A stretch of DNA of 64,000 bases, from NCBI RefSeq assembly GCF_001443605.1, contig NZ_CP013118.1, positions 4,117,001 to 4,181,000 of the forward strand. Reading direction: 5' to 3'. The DNA comes from Salinivirga cyanobacteriivorans. Its GTDB lineage: Bacteria > Bacteroidota > Bacteroidia > Bacteroidales > Salinivirgaceae. A model generated the notes under the pieces. It saw only the letters and a list, made by a program, of their open reading frames with translations. It was not told the origin of the DNA and did not search any database. Every line of letters begins with the position of its first letter. Within the stretch, counting starts at the first letter, position 1. The position numbers and the translations under genes were made by a program. Shown here one piece after another: positions 1 through 8,599 of this stretch.

Positions 1-411
1 CAGGGGTTGTGATACTGTGCTTTCTGCTGCCTTATTGATTTCGGGTGAAATATCATCATTGATCCTTTTCATAGCCTTGTCGATGGCTGTATCAAAGCGG
101 TTTTCGTCAAATGGTTTTAAAAGGTAATCCACGGCGTTGGTCTCAAATGCTCTGATGGCATACTCGTCATACGCGGTAGTAAAAATTACTGCCGGCATTG
201 GGTCTACAAGCTCAAGCATTTCAAAACCATTAAGCTTTGGCATTTCTATATCGAGTAAGATCAGTTCAGGGCGATGTTCATTAATGGCTTTTACTCCCTC
301 GAAACCATTGGTGCATTCGGCAACCAGGGAGAACTCTTCATGGCGCGAGAGGTAATGCTTTAATACATTTCGTGCGGGTAACTCGTCTTCTATGATGATA
401 GTTTTTATCAT
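1..411 (-). CDS. LytTR-type response regulator, N-terminal receiver part (cut by window edge)
   Basis: The minus-strand reading from the ATG at 411 gives a CheY-like receiver: an acidic pocket (IIIEDE) near residue 8, the phospho-acceptor in LILLDIEMP, the TTAYDEYA switch region and LLKPF with the conserved lysine. The YAIRAF..DYLLKPF pattern is typical of AlgR/LytR regulators, whose C-terminal LytTR DNA-binding domain would lie to the left of base 1. The start lies 2 bases after the stop of the upstream histidine kinase, so the two are translationally coupled and form a cognate pair. The LytTR domain itself is inferred and not visible here. Confidence 0.85.
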   Translation of the reverse strand, partial: MIKTIIIEDELPARNVLKHYLSRHEEFSLVAECTNGFEGVKAINEHRPELILLDIEMPKLNGFEMLELVDPMPAVIFTTAYDEYAIRAFETNAVDYLLKPFDENRFDTAIDKAMKRINDDISPEINKAAESTVSQPL

Positions 412-413
412 GG

Positions 414-1454
414 CTATGGAATCACAATTTTTACTGTAAAGAGTGTTTTTGTATTCTCTATGTGCAAACGCGCACGGTTCGAATATAATATTTTTAAGCG
501 GTTCGATAAATTTTTTAATCCGGTTCCGGTTCCCTTTTTTCTCGATTCGCCCTCTTTGGTGTTAGTAATGGTAATTACCAATTTGTCCTGATCGGTTTTG
601 GCATTGAGTGTAATTTTAACCGGGTCAATGCTTTGATTTACGCCATGTTTAATGGCGTTTTCTATAACGGGCTGAAGTACCAGGCAGGGAAGGAATCGTG
701 TTTCAGCCTCTGGCGATACTTTTTTTTCATATTTAAGGCGTTCCCCAAATCGGAGATGCTCAATGGCCAGGTACTGGTCAATATGAGATAGTTCGTCGCT
801 AAGTTTTACGAGTTGCTTTTCACTGTATTTGGTTGTGTAGCGCAGAAATTCAGAAAGTTTTATGAGCATTTGCCTTGTTTTTTCTGAATCTTCGAATGTT
901 AGTGAACTAATACTGTTCAGGGCATTAAACAAAAAGTGTGGCTGCATTTGCATTTGCAGTGTGTTTACTTTACTGCGTTGCAGCTCATTTTCGAGTTTGC
1001 TGGTTTTCAGTTCTTTTTGCTGATAGTTGCGATAATAATGAATGAGTTGCTGTACAATAACCACAATGCTAAACAAGAAGACACCAATTAAAGCCCGGTA
1101 GGTAATGCTGTCGTTTAATGCATGTAAATAATCTTCATCTTCGATAAGTATGGTCAGCATTGAATATGATGCCAGCAACCACAAAGTAACAATTAGTGCC
1201 AGCATGGGCAGGTATAAATACATTATTCTTCGCCAAAAGGGCTTTGCGGTACCCTCATATTCCAGTCCCATAAAAACGCCAATGCTGAAAATTACAAAAA
1301 GTGAATTAAAGACCACCGCATCAATGATGACCATTTTTATGGGCTGGTGGGCCAAAAAATATAAAAAAGCAATATGGACTGCAGTTGATGCAGTCCATAC
1401 CAGGCTAATAACGGTGGGAGAGGGTTTGGGTGTTTGTGGGTTAAAAATTTGCAT
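414..1454 (-). CDS. LytS/YehU-family sensor histidine kinase
   Basis: This 346-residue membrane kinase should phosphorylate the adjacent LytTR regulator. Four hydrophobic segments (about residues 15-35, 43-64, 78-104 and 120-138) are followed by a coiled linker and the His_kinase block with the phospho-acceptor H173 in MQPHFLFNALN. The N-box is PVIENAIKHGV and a glycine-rich ATP lid (GTGTGLKNLSNRL) lies near the C-terminus. There is no periplasmic sensor domain, so the signal is probably sensed within the membrane. Its start overlaps the stop of the LiaF-like gene by one base (TAATG), and its stop is 2 bases before the regulator. The three-gene order suggests an envelope-stress system similar in plan to LiaFSR; that function is inferred. 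Confidence 0.9.
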   Translation of the reverse strand: MQIFNPQTPKPSPTVISLVWTASTAVHIAFLYFLAHQPIKMVIIDAVVFNSLFVIFSIGVFMGLEYEGTAKPFWRRIMYLYLPMLALIVTLWLLASYSMLTILIEDEDYLHALNDSITYRALIGVFLFSIVVIVQQLIHYYRNYQQKELKTSKLENELQRSKVNTLQMQMQPHFLFNALNSISSLTFEDSEKTRQMLIKLSEFLRYTTKYSEKQLVKLSDELSHIDQYLAIEHLRFGERLKYEKKVSPEAETRFLPCLVLQPVIENAIKHGVNQSIDPVKITLNAKTDQDKLVITITNTKEGESRKKGTGTGLKNLSNRLKILYSNRARLHIENTKTLFTVKIVIP

Positions 1455-2197
1455 TAGCTTAATATTTCGCCGCCACCAAAAATGGCTGCTCCTTTAATAA
1501 CTAATGTATTGGTGTTCACGGTTTCTGTTACATCTAATTGTCGTTTATCATTTATTCCACCAAAAATTGATGTGGCTTCGATGCGGATGTTCCAGTTTTC
1601 GGGTACATAGAGTTTCGAACCGCCAAAAATTGATGTCATTTCAATTTCGGCATAGCCGTTTTTAAGTTTTACATTTTTCAGGTTTACTGAGGACCCGCCA
1701 AAAATGCTGGTTATTTTTCCACCTTCAAAGAATTCAGAGTTCAGTATTCGCTCACTACCACCAAAAATATTCAATTCATCAATAAAATCTTCAGAGTGTG
1801 AATGCTCATGGTGTGAACTCATGAAATTGCGCCTGCGAAGGATTAATGTAAGGCCAATTACAATTATTACCAGTGGCCAGAATACCGAAACAAAATCGAT
1901 TCTCAGATTTGTGAAGATATCAGGCAATAGGAAAAATCCGCCAATGGCAAATAATATGATAGCTCCGGTGTAATTGCGCCCTGCCAGGCTAATGAAACCT
2001 ATGGCGATGAGCAACATTTGCCATGAGAAAATGATATCTTCTAAATACCAGGATAAAAGGTCAAAATTACTGAGCAGAAGTAAGCCTCCTGTAGCAAGTA
2101 ATAATACTCCTGTCATTAGACGTTTTGCTCCTCCTGTGTTTGAGGTTTGTTTGTTAAAGTGTTGTGGGTCCTTTTTTGTCTCTGCAGTGTGTGTCAT
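1454..2197 (-). CDS. LiaF-like membrane protein (four TM segments plus repeated IFGGS domain)
   Basis: The protein has 247 residues from the ATG at 2197. An upstream ATG at 2254 would add 19 residues without family resemblance, so the internal start is preferred. The N-terminal half has four closely spaced hydrophobic segments like LiaI/LiaF-type membrane domains. After a basic stretch (LRRRN) and a His-rich linker, the C-terminal half repeats the motif IFGGS four or five times, each followed by a short beta strand. This is the pattern of the LiaF C-terminal (cell-wall-active antibiotic response) domain. Coupling to the kinase suggests it restrains or feeds signals to it. Confidence 0.8.
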   Translation of the reverse strand: MTHTAETKKDPQHFNKQTSNTGGAKRLMTGVLLLATGGLLLLSNFDLLSWYLEDIIFSWQMLLIAIGFISLAGRNYTGAIILFAIGGFFLLPDIFTNLRIDFVSVFWPLVIIVIGLTLILRRRNFMSSHHEHSHSEDFIDELNIFGGSERILNSEFFEGGKITSIFGGSSVNLKNVKLKNGYAEIEMTSIFGGSKLYVPENWNIRIEATSIFGGINDKRQLDVTETVNTNTLVIKGAAIFGGGEILS

Positions 2198-2395
2198 GGT
2201 TTTATATTTTTTTGATTTCAGTACAAATATAGAAGCACTCCATTCATTACACAATATGAAATCGGTTAATGGTTACTTTTGGCAGGTGAATGGTTCATGA
2301 AAGAGGTGGAATGTATTGTAATGTTTTTACTGCATTGTGAGTATTATAGTGAAAACAATTTACTCTTATCTGCGTCATAACTAATAAATTGACAA

Positions 2396-2821
2396 ATGGG
2401 ATATTTATACACAACATTGCAGTTTGTATTGTTGGGGCTTATACTTTTTACTCCGCCTTTTTTACCTGAGTCTATTGCCGCACAGGTAATACTGGCTATT
2501 AGTGTTTTGTTCGGATTGTGGGCAATTTGGGTTTTCCGGCATACACGTATTAATGTTTTTCCTTACTTGCGAAAAGGTGCCAGGTTGGTGCGAACCGGAC
2601 CTTACCGGTATGTGCGACATCCTATGTATACTGCTGTTTTGCTTTTTATACTTGCATATTGGATCGATCGGCCAAATATTTTTTATAGCATATACCTGGG
2701 GGCTTTATTAGCAGTTATGGTATTGAAAATACGCTTTGAGGAGGTGCAGCTTAAAGCCCGTTTCGAACAATACGAAAGCCAGTTTTATAACACATACAGA
2801 ATTGTACCCTGCATATATTAA
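2396..2821 (+). CDS. Isoprenylcysteine carboxyl methyltransferase-like / PEMT-family membrane methyltransferase
   Basis: This 141-residue integral membrane protein has three or four hydrophobic segments. It carries the conserved S-adenosylmethionine/substrate region of the ICMT/PEMT superfamily: LVRTGPYRYVRHPMYT at about residues 62-77, and the late FEE followed by F..Y..QFYNTYRIVP. Bacterial relatives methylate small lipophilic or phospholipid substrates; the substrate here cannot be told. The gene stands alone on the plus strand, divergent from the LiaF/LytS set. An alternative reading frame inside it is a shadow. Confidence 0.8.
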   Translation: MGYLYTTLQFVLLGLILFTPPFLPESIAAQVILAISVLFGLWAIWVFRHTRINVFPYLRKGARLVRTGPYRYVRHPMYTAVLLFILAYWIDRPNIFYSIYLGALLAVMVLKIRFEEVQLKARFEQYESQFYNTYRIVPCIY

Positions 2822-2870
2822 ATTGTATATGCAATAATCGCTAATTGTAAAATTTTAAAAATTCAATAAT

Positions 2871-3392
2871 ATGGCAAAGCAACCGAAAAAAGTTGTAACA
2901 CTGGTACATGAAGTTTTCGAAGATCTTGAACTTTGGTACCCGGCGATTCGTTTACGCGAAAGCGATGTGGAAGTGGTCTTTGCCGGAGAAGAAGCCGGCA
3001 AAACCTATACCGGCAAGAATGGTCTTAAAGCAACTGCAGATATTGCATTTACGGACCTGAATGCCGATGATTTTGATGGCGTACTGGTGCCGGGTGGGTA
3101 TGCCCCGGATAAATTGCGCCGCTACAGTTATGTGCTTCATTTTCTGCAGCAGATAGATGAACAGGGCAAGCCCATAGGAATAATCTGTCATGCCGGTTGG
3201 GTATTGATTTCTGCAAACATTCTAAATGGCAAAAAGGCCACCAGTACACCCGCTATTAAAGACGACATGAAAAATGCGGGTGTGCAATGGGTGAATGAAG
3301 CTGTTGTGAAGGATGGTAACATTATTTCGAGCCGCAACCCGAATGATTTGCATTTGTATGTGCCTGCCTTTATTGAAAGCTTAAGGCAATAG
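2871..3392 (+). CDS. DJ-1/PfpI-family protein (type 1 glutamine amidotransferase fold)
   Basis: The 173-residue protein matches the PfpI/YhbO class in length and motifs. It has VLVPGGYAPDKLR around residues 70-82, the nucleophile elbow IICHAGW with the catalytic Cys-His pair near residues 106-107, and the closing ISSRNPNDLHLYVPAF. Family members act as protein or nucleotide deglycases, glutathione-independent glyoxalases or proteases. Deglycation or stress protection is the likeliest role, but the exact activity is unresolved. The gene follows the methyltransferase by 50 bases and is followed by a hairpin terminator. Confidence 0.88.
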   Translation: MAKQPKKVVTLVHEVFEDLELWYPAIRLRESDVEVVFAGEEAGKTYTGKNGLKATADIAFTDLNADDFDGVLVPGGYAPDKLRRYSYVLHFLQQIDEQGKPIGIICHAGWVLISANILNGKKATSTPAIKDDMKNAGVQWVNEAVVKDGNIISSRNPNDLHLYVPAFIESLRQ

Positions 3393-3427
3393 CCTACAGA
3401 TAAAAGTTTTTATTAATCAATAAAATG

Positions 3428-3457
3428 GAAGCCTTTGGACGGGCTTCTGTTTTGTTT
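3428..3457 (+). terminator. Rho-independent terminator after the PfpI gene
   Basis: The stem GAAGCC / GGCTTC with an 8-base loop is followed by the T-rich run TGTTTTGTTT. It lies between convergent genes and ends 5 bases before the stop of the SpoIIE-type gene on the other strand. The stem is short, so efficiency is uncertain. Confidence 0.6.
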
Positions 3458-3462
3458 ATGCA

Positions 3463-5967
3463 TTAAACTTTAAAGCCCATCACCAACACGTCGTCTACCT
3501 GATCGTGATCTCCTTTCCATGCTTCGAAAAATTCATTGAGCTTTTCTTTCTGTTTGCCCATTGGCAGATGGTTTTGTTCTGTAATTAGGCTTTTGAATTT
3601 CTTTTTGCTCAGCTTTATGCCTGAGCTACCACCAAACTGATCAGGATAACCATCTGAAAGCAAATACACCGCATCATTCTGTTCCAATTGAATGTCGTGA
3701 CTGGTAAAATGTGGTTTTTCTTTAATATGAGCGCCAATGGGCATTTTATCTGCTTTGTACTCTGTAAGATTACCTTCACGAATGAGGTAGATTGAGTTAT
3801 AAGCCCCGGCGTATTGCATTGCATTGGTTTCGTGGTTTATGATGCAAAGCGACATATCCATGCCATCTTTAGCTTCATTTTTTTTGTCGTTTTGTGATAG
3901 TGTAGCTTTCAGATTATTCCTAAGCTGGTCAAGTATTTCTCCTGCCGGCGTTGCTGGATTACGGTTCACAATTTCATTGAGTAAAGCTACGCCCAACATG
4001 CTCATGAAAGCTCCGGGTACTCCATGACCTGTGCAGTCAGATGCAACTACTATGGTCCTGCTGTTGTCCGCTTTCATCCAGTAAAAGTCACCGCTGACCA
4101 CATCACGCGGTTTATATAGCACAAAACTATCACTAAATCTTGATGATAATCTGGCTATTGATGGTAAAACAGCTCCCTGTATTCTGGATGCATACTGAAT
4201 GCTGCTGTCGATGGATTGCTTTTGCTTGCGTATTTTTTCTTCGGCATGTTTTCTTTTGGTGATATCTGAACCGTATGTTTGTACAACACCCACATCTGGT
4301 AATCCGCGAAGAATAAATCTGTAAATACGGTCGTGCACGGTTGCTTCCATGATCTCGATTTTCTCCTCTGTTATGAATTGTTCGCAATCGAACTGCTGCA
4401 TTTCGGGCAGGAGCTCTTCAATTTTTCTACCTGTAATATCGTCTTCTTCAAAAGCGAGGTTAGCGGCCGGGTTCGATTTTAAAATTTCTCCTTCGGCATT
4501 GAAACGAAATACCGGTTCGGGGTTCAGCTCAGCAAATAGTGCCATGCTCTCTATCTCTTTCTGAATTTGCCGTTTTTTAGTGATGTCTGATCCGTAGGTT
4601 TGTACAACACCATAATCAGCCAGTCCCCGCATAATGAAACGGAAGATTTTACCATGTATCGTCACTTCGATTGTTTCAATATGTTCTTCACTAATCATTT
4701 CTTCATAACTGTATGCTTCCAATTCCGGCACCAGGTTTTCAATTTGTTTACCTTCAATATTATCTTTTCCAAAAGCTTCATTGGCAGCCGTATTGGCTTT
4801 AATAATCATACCATTGCTATCGAAACGGAAGACCGGTTCGGGGTTCAACTCGGCAAATAGCGCCATGCTGCGTAATTCTTGTTTGATTTGGCGTTTTTCG
4901 GTCACATCTTCTTTGATGGCAATGAAGGTATCAATTTGGCCATGTTCATCAAATACTGGAGAAATGGTAGATGATTCCCAGTAAGTAGTTCCGTCTTTGC
5001 GCCTGTTGAGCATTTCTCCATGCCATACTTCTCCATTTGAAATGGTTTCCCAAAGATTTTTGTACTCGTCATCGGAGGTGTGTCCGGTCTTCAGGAATCG
5101 AGGGTTTTTGCCTAAGACTTCCTCTTTTTTATAGCCTGATATTGCTTCAAAAGCTTTGTTTACATATTCAATATCTCCATTTTTATTTGTAATCATAATG
5201 GAGTTTGAGGTCTGCTCTAAACCTGTGAGGAATTTATTGGCTTCCTGACGGGCAGCTATAACTTTTGTGATATCAGCACCATACATTTGAATGGCACCAT
5301 ATTGGGGGAGTCCCCTTAATTCAAACCGGAAGGTAAGTCCGTGCTGGTTTTCTGCTGTTATATTTCTTATGTCTCCGTTATGGATTAAATTTTCCAGATC
5401 AATATTATTGATGGTGGGTACATAAGAACTTATGTTTTTACCTTCCAGTCTTGTTTCTTCAAAAGCATTTTGTGCTGCAGTGTTGGCTTGGGTAATCTTT
5501 CCATTTACATCGAATCTTAAAACAGGAGCAGGGTTCATTTGGGCAAAAAGCGCCATGCTTTCGTGCTCATTTTCAATTTGCCGGTATTGGTTATGGCCTG
5601 TTTCTACAATGTGCCACCTGGTTTTCTCATGACCGCAAGTTCGACAGGGCGGAACCACTTCTCCTTTATTAACAAAAATTTTTGTTTTATTACATGATTT
5701 GCACTGCAGTACAGCATCCATTGAGCTGACTTCGTTCACTTTGAATGTTAGTCTTGTTTTTGCGCTGCTGTAGGTTGAAACGATGTATGGCACCAGGAAA
5801 GTTAAAGCCATCTTTATGTAGTTGATGTGGTTAAAATCGGCATGTGTTATAGCCCAACCCTGATTGATAAGGTTCAGAATGGCCCCAACAATAATGGAAA
5901 CTTGCAATGCTCTTTTTACGACTCCTTTGCTTGTAATAACCTGGCAGTAAATTTTAAATAGTTTCAT
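3463..5967 (-). CDS. NrtS-like membrane head + zinc ribbon + four PAS domains + SpoIIE-type PP2C phosphatase
   Basis: This is an 834-residue signalling protein. Residues 18-70 form two membrane segments (VGAILNLINQG, LVPYIVSTYSS) that resemble the small nitrate transporter family NrtS. A zinc ribbon follows with Cys 89, 92, 108 and 111. Four PAS domains come next, starting near residues 138, 245, 370 and 480. Three of them share the repeated block MALFAELNPEPVFRF, a sign of internal duplication. The last 220 residues are a SpoIIE phosphatase: VVSGDFYWMKAD, ASDCTGHGVPGAFMS and LLSDGYPDQFGG carry the metal-binding aspartates. Such proteins dephosphorylate anti-sigma-factor antagonists; no partner is encoded next to it. 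The NrtS resemblance is from memory of the family. Confidence 0.88.
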   Translation of the reverse strand: MKLFKIYCQVITSKGVVKRALQVSIIVGAILNLINQGWAITHADFNHINYIKMALTFLVPYIVSTYSSAKTRLTFKVNEVSSMDAVLQCKSCNKTKIFVNKGEVVPPCRTCGHEKTRWHIVETGHNQYRQIENEHESMALFAQMNPAPVLRFDVNGKITQANTAAQNAFEETRLEGKNISSYVPTINNIDLENLIHNGDIRNITAENQHGLTFRFELRGLPQYGAIQMYGADITKVIAARQEANKFLTGLEQTSNSIMITNKNGDIEYVNKAFEAISGYKKEEVLGKNPRFLKTGHTSDDEYKNLWETISNGEVWHGEMLNRRKDGTTYWESSTISPVFDEHGQIDTFIAIKEDVTEKRQIKQELRSMALFAELNPEPVFRFDSNGMIIKANTAANEAFGKDNIEGKQIENLVPELEAYSYEEMISEEHIETIEVTIHGKIFRFIMRGLADYGVVQTYGSDITKKRQIQKEIESMALFAELNPEPVFRFNAEGEILKSNPAANLAFEEDDITGRKIEELLPEMQQFDCEQFITEEKIEIMEATVHDRIYRFILRGLPDVGVVQTYGSDITKRKHAEEKIRKQKQSIDSSIQYASRIQGAVLPSIARLSSRFSDSFVLYKPRDVVSGDFYWMKADNSRTIVVASDCTGHGVPGAFMSMLGVALLNEIVNRNPATPAGEILDQLRNNLKATLSQNDKKNEAKDGMDMSLCIINHETNAMQYAGAYNSIYLIREGNLTEYKADKMPIGAHIKEKPHFTSHDIQLEQNDAVYLLSDGYPDQFGGSSGIKLSKKKFKSLITEQNHLPMGKQKEKLNEFFEAWKGDHDQVDDVLVMGFKV

Positions 5968-6201
5968 TGGCGCTAATTGGCTGTTTTTTTAGTTGGTTTG
6001 TAAGTTAAGCTTCCGTTTGGTTGAAAGGTTTAATGTTTAATTAAACACTAATGTAAATTAAAATAGTTACAAATGAAACTAATTTCATGGTTGGTTGTTT
6101 ATTTTTTAACAGCTAATTAACTAATTTATCATTCGGACCTCGTTTTATTGTTTTGATGGGTTTAGCCCCTGGTTTAAAACGATTAGTTGTGTACATTTTA
6201 T

Positions 6202-6209
6202 TATTTTTG
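6202..6209 (+). promoter_or_regulatory. Possible -7 element for the MarR-family gene
   Basis: TATTTTTG matches the Bacteroidota -7 consensus TAnnTTTG and sits 19 bases before the ATG of the MarR gene. No convincing TTTG is found 19 bases upstream, so the call is weak. The rest of the 260-base divergent intergenic region shows no further structure. Confidence 0.35.
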
Positions 6210-6227
6210 TGATATAATAAGCATAAA

Positions 6228-6665
6228 ATGAAATATACCTATAAAAAATCGTTAGGATTGTTGTCCCTTGCTATTTCTAAGGGATTGGGAAATAGACTTG
6301 AGCAAAAACTCAAAGCCCAAAAAATAAACATTACGGCTGATCAATGGAGTGTGTTATCAATGCTTCGACATGAAGGAGAATCTAGTCAAAAAAACATATC
6401 AGATGTATTTGGGTACGATAAAGTAAGGGTGCTGAGAATTGTTCGTAATTTGGAGGATAGAGGTATATTAAATAAGCGTGTTTGTAGTCATGATAAGAGA
6501 ACTCGCATTGTATCGCTAACTTCTGAAGGAATGAGCTTGTATGCAAAAATACACCCAATAGCTGAGGCGACAATTAATGAGGCTACAAAATCATTATCCA
6601 ACAGGGAGGTGCGTTTATACACGGAGATATCTCAAAAAATCATCATGCATCTTAAAGAAAATTAA
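6228..6665 (+). CDS. MarR-family transcriptional regulator
   Basis: This 145-residue winged-helix protein has the recognition helix in QKNISDVFGYDKVRVLRIVRNLEDRGIL.. and the wing in ..CSHDKRTRIVSLTSEG, the most conserved MarR block. N- and C-terminal helices would form the dimer interface. The gene is divergent from the SpoIIE-type phosphatase gene and convergent with ferritin. Control of the phosphatase gene or of itself is possible. No palindromic operator stands out by eye in the intergenic region. The ligand is unknown. Confidence 0.87.
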   Translation: MKYTYKKSLGLLSLAISKGLGNRLEQKLKAQKINITADQWSVLSMLRHEGESSQKNISDVFGYDKVRVLRIVRNLEDRGILNKRVCSHDKRTRIVSLTSEGMSLYAKIHPIAEATINEATKSLSNREVRLYTEISQKIIMHLKEN

Positions 6666-6689
6666 AGGACGCATTTTGAAGTGTAATGA

Positions 6690-6724
6690 TAAAAAATAAG
6701 CCGGTGGTATACCGGCTCATTTTA
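6690..6724 (-). terminator. Bidirectional hairpin terminator between the MarR gene and ferritin
   Basis: The perfect 7-bp stem AGCCGGT / ACCGGCT (6699-6717) with a 5-base loop is flanked on the left by an A-run, which reads as a T-run on the minus strand, and on the right by CATTTTAT. It would end the ferritin transcript and possibly the MarR transcript. Confidence 0.75.
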
Positions 6725-6733
6725 TATAAAAAA

Positions 6734-7249
6734 CTATTCTTCTGATGAATCTGCTGATTCTGCCGAGCGTCCTTTCATTTCACGATCGAGCATAAACAGA
6801 CCATGTCCGCTACCTTCCATGAGTTTGAGTTGATCTAAAATTTCATTTACAGATGCTTCCTCTTCTACCTGCTCATCTACGTACCATTTAAGGAAACTCT
6901 GAGTGGCATGGTCTTTCTCTTCAATGGCAATTTCCATGAGGTTGTTGATCATTGAAGTAACTTTTTGTTCATGTTTGAGTGTTTCTTCAAAAACCGTAAG
7001 TGTATCCATCCAATCGGTGGGGACTTCTTCTATGGGCTTCAGATATACACGGCCATCTCTTTCATACACATAATCGAAAAATTTCATGGCGTGCATGTTT
7101 TCTTCGTCTGCCTGCAGGCGCATCCAATGGGCAAACCCTGGGAGTCCTTTGTCCTCAAAATAAGCACTCATTGAAAGGTACAGGTACGACGACCACATTT
7201 CTGCGTTGATTTGGTCGTTAATAGCATCTTGCATTTTCTTACTTAGCAT
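6734..7249 (-). CDS. ftnA: Ferritin (non-haem iron storage)
   Basis: The 171-residue protein is the usual length for bacterial ferritin. Helix A contains EMWSSYLYLSMSAYFE and helix B contains ADEENMHAMKFFDYV, giving the ferroxidase ligands E17, E50 and H53. Further acidic ligands follow in FEETLKHEQ and VDEQVEEE. It oxidises ferrous iron and stores it in a 24-mer cage in the cytoplasm. The gene lies 27 bases downstream of icd on the same strand, so it may be cotranscribed. A terminator follows it. Confidence 0.93.
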   Translation of the reverse strand: MLSKKMQDAINDQINAEMWSSYLYLSMSAYFEDKGLPGFAHWMRLQADEENMHAMKFFDYVYERDGRVYLKPIEEVPTDWMDTLTVFEETLKHEQKVTSMINNLMEIAIEEKDHATQSFLKWYVDEQVEEEASVNEILDQLKLMEGSGHGLFMLDREMKGRSAESADSSEE

Positions 7250-7275
7250 AGGTGTTTGATTTTTAAATTAAGGAT

Positions 7276-8505
7276 TTATTGATTCAGTTTTGTTTGCAAA
7301 CGGTTATCTATTTCATTTAAGAAATCTTGTGTATTAAGGTAGTCGTCTTTGGTCATCTTATCCTGGTGAATAAGTAATGCCAGGTCTTTGGTCATTTTGC
7401 CATCTTCTACTGCTTCTATGCATACTGATTCCAGTGCGTGCGCAAAGTCAATTAGTTCCCGGTTTTCATCAAGTTTTCCGCGGTGCTCAAGTCCGCGTGT
7501 CCATGCAAAAATAGAGGCAATTGGGTTTGTAGAAGTTGGTTTGCCTTGTTGGTGCAACCTGTAGTGACGTGTTACTGTTCCATGTGCTGCTTCAGCTTCA
7601 AGTGTTTTCCCGTCTGGCGTCAACAGTGTTGATGTCATTAATCCGAGTGAGCCAAAGCCCTGTGCAATGGTATCTGATTGCACATCGCCATCGTAATTTT
7701 TGCAGGCCCATACAAATCCGCCTTCCCATTTTAGCGCGGCAGCTACCATATCATCAATCAGACGGTGTTCGTAAGTAATACCAACTTCTTCAAATTTGTC
7801 TTTAAATTCGTTGTCATAAACTTCCTGGAAGATATCTTTAAACCTTCCGTCATATTTTTTAAGTATGGTGTTTTTGGTCGACAAATACAGTGGCCATTGT
7901 TTCTCAAGTGCTTTATTCATGCTTGAGCGTGCAAATCCGTAAATTGATTCGTCTGTATTGTACATCGACATGGCTACGCCGTCTCCCTGGAAATCATAAA
8001 CTTCGTGTGTTACAGGTTCCCCTCCATCTTCGGGTGTGAATGTAATGGTTAGTTTTCCTTTACCTTTGGTCACAAAGTCAGTGGCCTTGTATTGGTCTGC
8101 ATGTGCATGACGGCCAACCACAATAGATTCTTTCCAGCCGGGAACGAGTCTTGGTACATTTCGGATCATAATGGGTTCTCTGAATATGGTGCCGCCAACA
8201 ATATTACGAATTGTTCCGTTTGGTGAGCGCCACATTTCTTTCAGTCCAAATTCTTCAACACGTTTTTCATCGGGTGTAATGGTGGCACATTTTATACCTA
8301 CATAATATTTTTTTATGGCCTCGGCTGCATCAACAGTAATTTGATCATTGGTTTCATCACGTTTTTCAATACCCAGATCAAAATATTTAATGTCGAGATC
8401 GAGGTACGGAAAAATTAACCGCTCTTTAATAAATGACCATATTATGCGGGTCATTTCATCCCCGTCCATTTCTACTACCGGATTTTTTACTTGAATCTTT
8501 TGCAT
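7276..8505 (-). CDS. icd: NADP-dependent isocitrate dehydrogenase, eukaryote-like (IDH1) subtype
   Basis: The 409-residue enzyme converts isocitrate to 2-oxoglutarate and CO2 with reduction of NADP in the citrate cycle. Diagnostic blocks are [14 protein letters not shown] at the N-terminus, [22 protein letters not shown] for isocitrate binding, [25 protein letters not shown] for the metal aspartates and [15 protein letters not shown] for NADP binding. Length and motifs fit the homodimeric IDH1/IDH2-like class found in many Bacteroidota, not the E. coli type. Transcription runs towards ferritin. Confidence 0.96.
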   Translation of the reverse strand: MQKIQVKNPVVEMDGDEMTRIIWSFIKERLIFPYLDLDIKYFDLGIEKRDETNDQITVDAAEAIKKYYVGIKCATITPDEKRVEEFGLKEMWRSPNGTIRNIVGGTIFREPIMIRNVPRLVPGWKESIVVGRHAHADQYKATDFVTKGKGKLTITFTPEDGGEPVTHEVYDFQGDGVAMSMYNTDESIYGFARSSMNKALEKQWPLYLSTKNTILKKYDGRFKDIFQEVYDNEFKDKFEEVGITYEHRLIDDMVAAALKWEGGFVWACKNYDGDVQSDTIAQGFGSLGLMTSTLLTPDGKTLEAEAAHGTVTRHYRLHQQGKPTSTNPIASIFAWTRGLEHRGKLDENRELIDFAHALESVCIEAVEDGKMTKDLALLIHQDKMTKDDYLNTQDFLNEIDNRLQTKLNQ

Positions 8506-8599
8506 AGAATAAATGTTTTATGTTGAATTTTTATGAATTTGGTTCGTAAATAAAACCTTGTTTTTATCAATAACCATTTCTTTTTAAATAAGTTTTGAC

